DNA from: DASWIV01 sp036397475
GTDB lineage: Bacteria; JAJVIF01; JAPKYR01
Assembly: GCA_036397475.1 (NCBI GenBank)
Contig: DASWIV010000166.1
Coordinates: 1-11,123 of the forward strand
Direction: 5' to 3'
Length of the DNA: 11,123 nucleotides
This document shows, piece after piece, positions 6,114 to 11,123 of the stretch; positions within the stretch are counted from its first letter, which is position 1, and every line of letters begins with the position of its first letter. The notes beneath the pieces are model-generated. The model was not told where the DNA came from. It was given only the letters and a program-made list of their open reading frames with translations, and searched no databases. The translations under genes were made by a program, and so were the position numbers.

Positions 6114-6971
6114 AAATTCGAGGGTTTTTTCAACAATTTCCTGTACCGTATCGCAGACGGGAACTTTTGCAGCCTCAAGAGCGGCTACCTTGGCATCGGC
6201 TGTGTCATCCTTGCCCCCTACAATCGCTCCGGCATGCCCCATTCTTTTTCCCGGAGGAGCCGTCCGTCCCCCGATAAAAGCTATTACAGGAGTGTTCATG
6301 GATTTGATCATTTCAGCGGCTTCCTGCTCGTCGCGTCCGCCGATCTCACCGACAAGGATAATCACATCGGTTTCCGGATCTTGCTCGAATTTCATCAGGA
6401 CATCCCTGAAGGTCGTCCCTATTATCGGATCGCCGCCAATTCCAATACAGGTGGACTGTCCGATCTTCGCTTTCGTGAGAAAATCGACAATTTCATAGGT
6501 AAGTGTTCCCGACCGGCTGATGAGTCCGACAGGTCCGGGAGTGGCAATGTGGTGTGGAATAATTCCGATTTTGCATTTGCCTGGAGAAATGATCCCGGGG
6601 CAATTCGGACCTATCAGAATCGACCCCTTTTCTTTCGCACGGTGGTAGACCTCGATCATGTCCTGCGTCGGGATGCCTTCAGTAATCAGGACAATCACTT
6701 CAAGATCATTGTCAATCGCTTCAAGAGCGGCGTCGGCTGCAAATGCTGCCGGCACGAATACCATGCTGGCATTCGCCCCGGTCTTTTCAATGGCTTCCCT
6801 GACGGTATTGAAAACCGGGATGCCATCCAGATCCTGACCGCCTTTTCCGGGGACAACTCCACCAACAACAGTCGTTCCCGAGATAACCATCTGTTTTGTA
6901 TGGAACGACCCTTCGCGTCCGGTCATTCCCTGGACAATCACTTTCGTTTTTTCATCGATAATTATGCTCAT
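6093..6971 (-). CDS. sucD: Succinyl-CoA synthetase alpha subunit SucD
   Basis: SucD is the CoA-binding and phosphohistidine subunit of the enzyme that interconverts succinyl-CoA and succinate with formation of ATP or GTP. The 292 residues show the CoA-binding Rossmann start (VIVQGMTGREGSFHT, 11-25), GGVVPGKGG (37-45), GPNCPGIISPGKCKIGIIP (121-139), SRSGTLTYE (152-160) and RMGHAGAI (243-250). His246 in the last motif is the phosphorylated catalytic histidine and has the same number as in E. coli. The ATG at 6971 has a GAGGA site upstream (6980-6984) and lies 20 bases after the sucC stop, so the two subunits are made from one messenger. Length is normal. Confidence 0.97.
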   Translation of the reverse strand: MSIIIDEKTKVIVQGMTGREGSFHTKQMVISGTTVVGGVVPGKGGQDLDGIPVFNTVREAIEKTGANASMVFVPAAFAADAALEAIDNDLEVIVLITEGIPTQDMIEVYHRAKEKGSILIGPNCPGIISPGKCKIGIIPHHIATPGPVGLISRSGTLTYEIVDFLTKAKIGQSTCIGIGGDPIIGTTFRDVLMKFEQDPETDVIILVGEIGGRDEQEAAEMIKSMNTPVIAFIGGRTAPPGKRMGHAGAIVGGKDDTADAKVAALEAAKVPVCDTVQEIVEKTLEFLNARVS

Positions 6972-6991
6972 CGCTCGGTCCTCGGTTTAAT

Positions 6992-8137
6992 TCAACTAAG
7001 CCACTCTGTAATTTTTGTCGCACCTTCGTTGAGGCTGTCGACTGCTGTCAGTTCCTTCGAGTCGACCAGCAGGGCTTTTCCTTCCTCGACATTGGTTCCC
7101 GCCAGCCTGATAACAAGAGGAACTTTCAGGTCGATACTCTCGATCGCCTCGAGAAGGCCTTTCGCGACTTCGTCGCATCGCGTGATGCCGCCGAAAACAT
7201 TTATCAGGACCGCTTTAACATTCGGGTCCATCAAAACCACATCAAGCGCGTTTTTGACCACTTCCGCCCTGGCTCCACCACCTATATCAAGGAAATTGGC
7301 AGGAGTGGCGATTCCCTTCCCAACCCGCTTGACCTCGTCCATTGTAGCCATGACAAGTCCGGCTCCATTTCCGATTATGCCAACATTTCCACCTTCGAGA
7401 CGGACATAGGTCAGTCCACGATGGTGCGCTTCTTTTTCGATCGGGTCATTATCTTCCGATTCGCGCAATTCCTTGAGTGCCGCATGCCTGAACAGGGCGT
7501 TATCCTCGATGTTTATCTTGGCGTCGATGGCAAGCACTTTTCCATCGGACGTTTTTACCAGAGGATTGATCTCGGCAAGTGAGCAGTCGTTCGCGACCAC
7601 GCATTTGTACAATCTATCGAGAATAGCCGCTGCCCTCGGAATAACCTCCGGCTCAAATCCGATATCGAAAAGAACCTCCCTCAATTCGTACTGGTGAAGC
7701 CCGTAGGCAGGATTTATCCACAGTTTCCCAACCTTTTCGGGCGTTTTCTCGGCGACCTGCTCGATATCAACTCCGCCTTCGGGTGAGACAATTACAACAT
7801 GCTGTTTTTTATTGCGGTCCAGTGTAATCCCGACATAATATTCCTTCTCAATATCGACAGCCGGCGCGACCAGGACTTTTTCCACTCGCAATCCCTTTAT
7901 ATCCATTCCAAGAATGGCTATGGCGTGGTCCTTGGCTTCGTTGGCATTCTTCGCGAGCTTGACACCTCCGGCCTTGCCACGTCCGCCTACAAGGACCTGG
8001 GCTTTAATGACAGTGGTGCCGCCGAGGTCTTCCGCGATACGCTTGGCTTCGTCGGGGGATGTCGCGACACCGTCCTGGGGCACAGGGATTCCGTGGTTTC
8101 GAAAGATCTCACGTGCCTGGTATTCCTGAATTTTCAC
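6992..8137 (-). CDS. sucC: Succinyl-CoA synthetase beta subunit SucC
   Basis: SucC binds the nucleotide and succinate and fixes nucleotide specificity. The 381 residues begin with the classic KIQEYQAREIF (2-12). The ATP-grasp residues follow: Lys45 in VIKAQVLVGGRGKAGGVKL (43-61), EYYVGITLDR (99-108), AEINPLV (188-194) with Glu189 and Asn191, and Asp205 in AIDAKINIED. The C-terminal CoA-ligase half contains GNGAG (256-260) and the NVFGGITRCDEVAKGL signature. The start codon is GTG (8137-8135), with GGAG ten bases upstream. It is the first gene of sucCD, transcribed from the promoter at 8203-8230 through a terminator-like leader hairpin. Length agrees with the family (about 385). Confidence 0.97.
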   Translation of the reverse strand: MKIQEYQAREIFRNHGIPVPQDGVATSPDEAKRIAEDLGGTTVIKAQVLVGGRGKAGGVKLAKNANEAKDHAIAILGMDIKGLRVEKVLVAPAVDIEKEYYVGITLDRNKKQHVVIVSPEGGVDIEQVAEKTPEKVGKLWINPAYGLHQYELREVLFDIGFEPEVIPRAAAILDRLYKCVVANDCSLAEINPLVKTSDGKVLAIDAKINIEDNALFRHAALKELRESEDNDPIEKEAHHRGLTYVRLEGGNVGIIGNGAGLVMATMDEVKRVGKGIATPANFLDIGGGARAEVVKNALDVVLMDPNVKAVLINVFGGITRCDEVAKGLLEAIESIDLKVPLVIRLAGTNVEEGKALLVDSKELTAVDSLNEGATKITEWLS

Positions 8138-8152
8138 TTTGGTTGTTCTCCG

Positions 8153-8184
8153 AAAAAACTATCCGCCGGTTAAGTTACGGCGGA
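8153..8184 (-). terminator. Terminator-like hairpin inside the sucC leader (possible attenuator)
   Basis: On the minus strand, TCCGCCG, a 9-base loop and CGGCGGA (8184-8162) are followed, after three bases, by six T (8158-8153). It lies between the sucC promoter and the sucC ribosome site, so a transcript from that promoter would meet it about 12 bases after initiation and before the GGAG. It has the form of an intrinsic terminator in a 5' leader. No leader peptide or clear anti-terminator stem can be seen in so short a leader, which leaves the mechanism open. Confidence 0.6.
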
Positions 8185-8202
8185 GTAATCCGTGGAAAGT
8201 GG

Positions 8203-8230
8203 ATAATAGCACTACGTGAATGTTTGTCAA
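8203..8230 (-). promoter_or_regulatory. Sigma-70-like promoter of sucCD
   Basis: On the minus strand, a perfect TTGACA (8230-8225) is followed by a 16-base spacer and TATTAT (8208-8203). Initiation near 8196 would give a leader of about 60 bases that includes the terminator-like hairpin. It diverges from the plus-strand toxin-antitoxin promoter about 75 bases away. From 8231 to 8303 I see nothing else. Confidence 0.75.
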
Positions 8231-8303
8231 GCATGAATTAAAGGTGACCATTGAGTTATAGTTTTACACCCAGTTTGGCATTTAAAAATCATCTGGTGGA
8301 ATA

Positions 8304-8344
8304 TTGATAATCCATATCATTTGTGATATATTATAAATGATATG
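8304..8344 (+). promoter_or_regulatory. Promoter and operator of the HigBA-type module
   Basis: TTGATA (8304-8309), a 17-base spacer and TATATT (8327-8332), with TG one base before it, form an extended -10 promoter. A perfect 10-bp inverted repeat, CATATCATTT (8313-8322) and AAATGATATG (8335-8344), brackets the -10. Its half-site centres are 22 bp apart, about two helical turns. A further TGATAT half-site lies at 8324-8329. This is the expected layout for an autorepressor dimer such as the HigA-like product encoded downstream. The right arm includes the original toxin start codon (8342), and initiation would fall only a few bases before it. Confidence 0.75.
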
Positions 8345-8653
8345 AAATGGGAGATAGAATATTATTAGGATGATCAAGGCAATTTCCCTGTTATGGAATT
8401 TCTGGATAGTTTACCGGTTAAAGATGCAGCGAAAGTTTTCCAGACAATTCAAATGCTGGAAGAATTTGGACCTGCACTGCCATTCCCATATTCCAGCCAG
8501 ATTGAGGGAAAGTTAAGAGAGCTCGGGACCAGATTGGGACGTAATCTATACATGATTCTGTATTATGCTGATAAAAAGCGCAGATTTGTTCGGCTACATG
8601 GATTCAGAAAGACATCAGAAAAACTGCCTGAATCAATAAAGCTATATCCATAA
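8342..8653 (+). pseudogene. higB: RelE/HigB-type (Gp49-like) toxin interrupted by an amber codon
   Basis: From ATG 8342 the frame reads MKWEIEYY, then TAG (8366-8368), then DDQGNFPVMEFLDSLPVKDA and on to TAA at 8653 (103 residues if uninterrupted). The N-terminal strand, the EFLDSLP helix, LEEFGPALPFPYSSQIEGKLREL, YMILYYADKKRRFVRLHGFRK and the final Lys/Glu helix fit the HigB/Gp49-like mRNA-interferase family. The stop replaces a residue that is usually acidic in relatives. An internal ATG at 8393 (codon 18) could yield an 86-residue product lacking the first beta strand, but it has no Shine-Dalgarno. The toxin is therefore probably inactive or much reduced, while promoter, operator and antitoxin remain. 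Family assignment is firm, but the activity loss is inferred. Confidence 0.82.
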
Positions 8654-8702
8654 AGAGAATGATGCGTGACCACAAAATTAAGGATAAATGACAGGACTTA
8701 TT

Positions 8703-8999
8703 ATGAAGCGATCAGATAAACAACGGAAAGTATTCTCAAGGCATAAAAAGGCATTAATGAAATCTCCAGAATTCAGGGATGCTTTCGATGAAGGATTGGA
8801 CGATCTGAGAATAGCGGTAAAAATCGCACAGCTAAGAAAAAAGCACGGAATTTCTCAAACTGAACTTGCCGCGAGAATTAAGACCAGTGCTTCCATAATT
8901 TCCAGGATTGAAAATGGGCGCAATATGGAATTAAAAACACTGAAAAAAATTGCTGAAGCACTCGATGCTGAACTCAAAATAGAATTTGTTGAACATTGA
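8703..8999 (+). CDS. higA: HigA-type antitoxin / XRE-family repressor
   Basis: This 98-residue DNA-binding protein would neutralise the HigB-type toxin and repress the shared promoter. A basic N-terminal stretch and a KSPEFRDAFDEG segment (20-31) are followed by an HTH_3 domain (about 39-91), with LRKKHGISQTELAARIKTSA spanning the first helices and IISRIENGR (65-73) in the recognition-helix region. The arrangement toxin first, antitoxin second, on one strand is the HigBA order. ATG 8703 has AGGA at 8693-8696, six bases upstream, and is preferred. ATG 8688 (103 residues) has its AAGGA only three bases away. The gap of 49 bases after the toxin stop is longer than usual for such pairs. The frame is fully intact. 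Confidence 0.85.
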   Translation: MKRSDKQRKVFSRHKKALMKSPEFRDAFDEGLDDLRIAVKIAQLRKKHGISQTELAARIKTSASIISRIENGRNMELKTLKKIAEALDAELKIEFVEH

Positions 9000-9042
9000 C
9001 CTGACTTGAATTTGGAAATTGAGCGTGACAGGGATTATATAT

Positions 9043-9072
9043 AAAAAACTGAGTGGCTTCTTCCGCCACTCA
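9043..9072 (-). terminator. Rho-independent terminator after the DUF1059 gene
   Basis: On the minus strand, TGAGTGGC, a 7-base loop and GCCACTCA (9072-9050) are followed, after one base, by six T (9048-9043). It lies 43 bases after the stop of the 9116-9301 gene. The plus strand lacks a T-tract, so it does not obviously serve the antitoxin transcript, although the convergent RNA would also fold here. Confidence 0.85.
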
Positions 9073-9115
9073 ATCACAAATAATCGTACTGAAAGTATTT
9101 CAGGTTCTGCTGACG

Positions 9116-9301
9116 TTACTCTTCTTTCAGCATGCCTTTTACCATATCTACAAGCTCGGGGGTATCCTCGTGGCCATGCTCGTTTACTGCATGGCGCACC
9201 GCTACAGCAAGAACCTCTTCTTCAGAACCTGAGATGGTTAGCGAGCATTTGCTGTCTGGAAAAGCTCTGCAGTCTGCTACTACTCTTTTACTCTCACTCA
9301 T
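9116..9301 (-). CDS. Small DUF1059 family protein
   Basis: This 61-residue protein is of unknown function. It shows the DUF1059 pattern: a start like VADCRAFPDSKCSLTISGSEEEVL (8-31), a central AVRHAVNEHGHEDT (34-47) and a short amphipathic C-terminal helix. Cys11, Cys19 and the His-Gly-His at 42-44 could bind a metal, but that is only a suggestion from the residue pattern. No signal peptide or membrane segment is present. GGAG lies ten bases before the ATG, a TATAAT is located upstream at 9362-9367 and a terminator follows, so it appears to be its own transcription unit between flhB and the toxin-antitoxin module. Confidence 0.85.
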   Translation of the reverse strand: MSESKRVVADCRAFPDSKCSLTISGSEEEVLAVAVRHAVNEHGHEDTPELVDMVKGMLKEE

Positions 9302-9361
9302 TTACTTTACACTCCGAATTGAAATAGGATGAACTGCCTCGATGGCAACTCTCGAAAGAGG

Positions 9362-9367
9362 ATTATA
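9362..9367 (-). promoter_or_regulatory. Probable -10 box for the DUF1059 gene
   Basis: A perfect TATAAT on the minus strand, about 60 bases before the ATG at 9301. No good -35 is seen at the expected distance (GTGACT at 9390-9385 is the nearest). The 103 bases between flhB and the DUF1059 gene show no terminator for flhB, so read-through is also possible. Confidence 0.4.
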
Positions 9368-9404
9368 TACGAATATTTAACATAAGTCACATAATTTTTA
9401 AAAT

Positions 9405-10487
9405 TCATGCGTTCATTGCCATTTTTTTTCTCATCTTCCTGTACTTCTTCTTAGTCTTGAACACGAATGCCAGTACCTCGGCAAGCGCCACATAGAATTC
9501 ATAAGGAATCACACCGCCGACCTCAACCATTGAATAAAGCGATCTCGCCAGGGGCGGATCCCTGTGGATATGGACATCGAACTGCTTCGCGATCTGGATT
9601 ATTCTCTCCGCTATCGAGCCTTTTCCCTTGGCGACAACCTGTGGCGCGGGCATATCTTCTTCATATTTCAGGGCGATTGCGTAATGGGTCGGGTTTGTAA
9701 TAACCACATCAGCCCGTGGCACCTCCCTCAACATCCTCGACATTGCGATCTGCCTCTGGCGTGCCCGCATACGTCCCCTGACAAGCGGATCTCCCTCCAT
9801 CTGCTTGTATTCTTCCTTGGCTTCCTGCCTGGTCAGCATTATGTCCTTCTCATGCTGCCGGATCTGATACATGTAATCGAAAATTCCAAGCAGGATAAAC
9901 AACGCGATGATCCACATCCCCAGCTTGAACGCATGCATTCCGAAATATGGGACATACGCCATCGGTTCCAGCATATGAGCCTGGACAATTGCCGGAAGAT
10001 TCGCTTTCACGTACATCCACGTTACCAGGACTACCATGCCTATCTTCAGTACAGCTTTGACCAGTTCGACAAATCCCCTCATCGAGAACATTCTCTGGAC
10101 TCCCTTGAGAGGATTAATATTGTTAAGTTTCGGGCGTATGGGCTCCAGGCTTACATTACCCCTGGTCTGGACCAGGTTTAAAAGAAGAGCTATCAGCGAT
10201 GTAGCGACAAATAGCGGCCACAGGTATTCGAAAATTTTGAAGATAGTGTATGTCAGAATCTCATTTATGCTCTGCTCGTTGTACGATGGAGCCTGCATGT
10301 TTCCGATCGTATCCTCGAACATTCTCCAGGAAATATTTCCCCACCATCCGATAACCAGGTACAGTGTTATAAACCCGACCAGAAGCACGAATGCGCTCAC
10401 GAGCTCGCGGCTCCGCGGAATCTGGCCACGCTCCAGGGCGCGCCTGCGGGTGTGTGGTGTCGCTTGTTCGGTTTTTTCTTCGTCCAT
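9405..10487 (-). CDS. flhB: Flagellar export switch protein FlhB
   Basis: FlhB is the inner-membrane component of the flagellar type III export gate that switches substrate specificity from rod/hook to filament. From ATG 10487 it has 360 residues. It opens with a typical EEKTEQATPHTRRRALERGQ (3-22), then four hydrophobic segments at about 28-50, 84-107, 144-162 and 185-206. INPLKGVQRMFS (124-135) lies between the second and third. The autocleavage motif NPTH is at 265-268, followed by the FlhBC domain with DPPLARSLY (310-318) and IPYEFYVALAEVLAFVF (327-343). A GTG at 10505 would add six residues but has no ribosome site. Neither fliR nor flhA flanks it, and the upstream neighbour encodes a STAS protein. 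A non-flagellar T3SS homologue is less likely from the N-terminus. Confidence 0.95.
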   Translation of the reverse strand: MDEEKTEQATPHTRRRALERGQIPRSRELVSAFVLLVGFITLYLVIGWWGNISWRMFEDTIGNMQAPSYNEQSINEILTYTIFKIFEYLWPLFVATSLIALLLNLVQTRGNVSLEPIRPKLNNINPLKGVQRMFSMRGFVELVKAVLKIGMVVLVTWMYVKANLPAIVQAHMLEPMAYVPYFGMHAFKLGMWIIALFILLGIFDYMYQIRQHEKDIMLTRQEAKEEYKQMEGDPLVRGRMRARQRQIAMSRMLREVPRADVVITNPTHYAIALKYEEDMPAPQVVAKGKGSIAERIIQIAKQFDVHIHRDPPLARSLYSMVEVGGVIPYEFYVALAEVLAFVFKTKKKYRKMRKKMAMNA

Positions 10488-10495
10488 ACTAAAAT

Positions 10496-10529
10496 CCGGA
10501 CACACGTAGATGTCCGGGTAAAATCCCGG
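10496..10529 (-). promoter_or_regulatory. Two overlapping, mutually exclusive stem-loops before flhB
   Basis: CCGGACA-N8-TGTCCGG (10496-10517) and CCGGG-N6-CCCGG (10514-10529) share bases 10514-10517, so only one can form at a time. They lie between the STAS gene and flhB, and the first ends eight bases before the flhB ATG, which lacks an obvious Shine-Dalgarno. On the minus strand both are followed by short ATTTTA runs. A role in limiting FlhB translation is possible but unproven, and neither looks like a terminator. Confidence 0.35.
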
Positions 10530-10562
10530 CCTGCTATTATTATCCGATTAAATACGATTGAA

Positions 10563-10985
10563 TTAACCCGGAATGAAATTCCATTCACGCTTGAGGATCG
10601 ATTCGTCGGTGGAGATCTTCAGGATCTTCGGGAATCCGAGTCCCTTAAGGGATTTATGCACATTCCCTGGCTGGACGTACATGATCAATTCGAGATGCTG
10701 CCGTTCTTTCAGGTACTTGTGAAGCTTGATCAGGATACTGTACCCCGTAGAGTCGCAGTAAGTCATCAAGCGCCAGTCCATAATGATACGCTTGATTCCG
10801 GACCTGAAAGTGGTCTGGATGATATTCAGGAGTTCCGCTGCATTTCCATGGCTTAATTCGCCTTCTACCGAGAGCAGGCATGTATCGTTATCATAAAGGT
10901 AATGGAGAATATAACCTTTATGCTTGGTCAGCATTGGGGCTCTATGTTTCGGCACAGGCTGATCGAGGCTGCTCAAAGTTCTCAT
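10563..10985 (-). CDS. STAS-domain protein (anti-sigma factor antagonist-like)
   Basis: This 140-residue cytoplasmic protein has a poorly conserved N-terminal arm (1-35). A STAS domain (about 36-130) follows: LLSVEGELSHGNAAELLNII, then KRIIMDWRLMTYCDSTGYSILIKLHKYL. DST at 78-80 matches the DS(S/T)G loop that carries the phosphorylatable serine in SpoIIAA/RsbV-type antagonists, so Ser79 is the candidate site. Such proteins usually act in partner-switching with a serine kinase anti-sigma factor, which is not in the window. The start is ATG 10985 because GGAGG at 10991-10995 lies five bases away. An upstream ATG at 11015 lacks a ribosome site. It lies 75 bases before the flhB ATG on the same strand, so a link to motility control is plausible but inferred. 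Confidence 0.82.
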   Translation of the reverse strand: MRTLSSLDQPVPKHRAPMLTKHKGYILHYLYDNDTCLLSVEGELSHGNAAELLNIIQTTFRSGIKRIIMDWRLMTYCDSTGYSILIKLHKYLKERQHLELIMYVQPGNVHKSLKGLGFPKILKISTDESILKREWNFIPG

Positions 10986-11077
10986 GTTATCCTCCGACAC
11001 AATATAGAATCGCATGCGAACGGCATCCGATTATTAATCTGTATTAGTCAGACAAAACGTAATTTAACTGCCGGGGA

Positions 11078-11122
11078 TTATTCGCCGGTAGGTTCAAGTA
11101 CCTCAAAAGGCACCATCATCTG
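11078..11122 (-). CDS. 3' end of an unidentified upstream gene
   Basis: Only one minus-strand frame is open at the right edge. It reads QMMVPFEVLEPTGE and ends with TAA at 11080-11078. The 92 bases between it and the STAS gene's ATG contain no clear terminator, so it may be the preceding gene of the same operon. Fourteen residues do not allow identification, and by length alone this could be a chance open stretch. Confidence 0.35.
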   Translation of the reverse strand, partial: QMMVPFEVLEPTGE

Positions 11123-11123
11123 C

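Noticed and set aside
6234..7409. A 391-codon plus-strand open frame antisense to sucD and sucC.
   Set aside because: It lies wholly opposite two highly conserved genes, has no family-like sequence and no ribosome site, and reflects codon bias on the other strand.
10488..10505. GTG at 10505 as the flhB start.
   Set aside because: It has no upstream ribosome site, and the six added residues (MCPDFS) are unlike FlhB N-termini, which begin close to the acidic EEKTE segment.
10986..11015. ATG at 11015 as the start of the STAS protein.
   Set aside because: GGAGG lies correctly before the ATG at 10985, while nothing similar precedes 11015.
1..11123. Genome-wide reassignment of UAG to an amino acid.
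   Set aside because: TAG ends panD and folK at family-appropriate lengths, and reassignment would force a PanD-NadA fusion. The pckA relic is also truncated independently.
1..11123. tRNA or rRNA genes, CRISPR arrays, insertion sequences, prophage or att sites.
   Set aside because: I saw no cloverleaf-forming segment, no regularly spaced repeats, no transposase or integrase frames, and no direct repeats flanking the toxin-antitoxin module. A tRNA and repeat scan would confirm this.

Overview
This window is a bacterial chromosome segment of moderate base composition. It is dominated by minus-strand housekeeping genes, with a small toxin-antitoxin insert on the plus strand. A flagellar export gene (flhB) and bacterial-type Shine-Dalgarno and sigma-70-like promoters show that it is bacterial. 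The combination of NadX instead of NadB, an ATP-type PEPCK relic, SucCD and an isolated flhB would fit an uncultured flagellated lineage (FCB-group or delta-proteobacterium-like), but I cannot fix the taxon from this sequence.

Layout, right to left, which is the direction of transcription for most genes. At 11078-11122 is the last few codons of an unidentified gene. At 10563-10985 is a STAS-domain (anti-sigma-antagonist-like) protein, followed by flhB (9405-10487) with its NPTH self-cleavage motif. Next is a small DUF1059 protein (9116-9301) with its own terminator. The plus-strand HigBA-type module at 8304-8999 has a well-formed promoter/operator and an intact antitoxin, but the toxin is interrupted by an amber codon at codon 9. 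Divergent from it is sucCD (succinyl-CoA synthetase), with a strong promoter and a terminator-like hairpin in its leader. Downstream of sucD is the relic of an ATP-dependent PEP carboxykinase. It keeps its start, Shine-Dalgarno and probable promoter, but has an amber stop at codon 58 and has lost everything after about residue 190.

The left half holds two biosynthetic transcription units. A zinc-ribbon/DUF2007-like protein plus folK (4145-5170) runs from a good promoter to an intrinsic terminator. The tightly packed panB-panC-panD-nadA-nadX operon then runs off the left edge into a further gene that starts at position 45.

Functional picture: PanB, PanC and PanD make pantothenate (the CoA precursor), and NadX and NadA make quinolinate for NAD. 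PanD and NadX both consume L-aspartate, so the operon couples two aspartate-dependent cofactor routes. SucCD interconverts succinyl-CoA and succinate in the TCA cycle, and the dead pckA beside it suggests that this route from oxaloacetate to PEP has been lost or moved elsewhere. I find no phage, transposon, CRISPR array or new multi-gene defence system. The most unusual items are the decayed toxin and PEPCK genes (both with UAG), the HigA operator that overlaps a probably leaderless start, and the possible attenuator in front of sucC.
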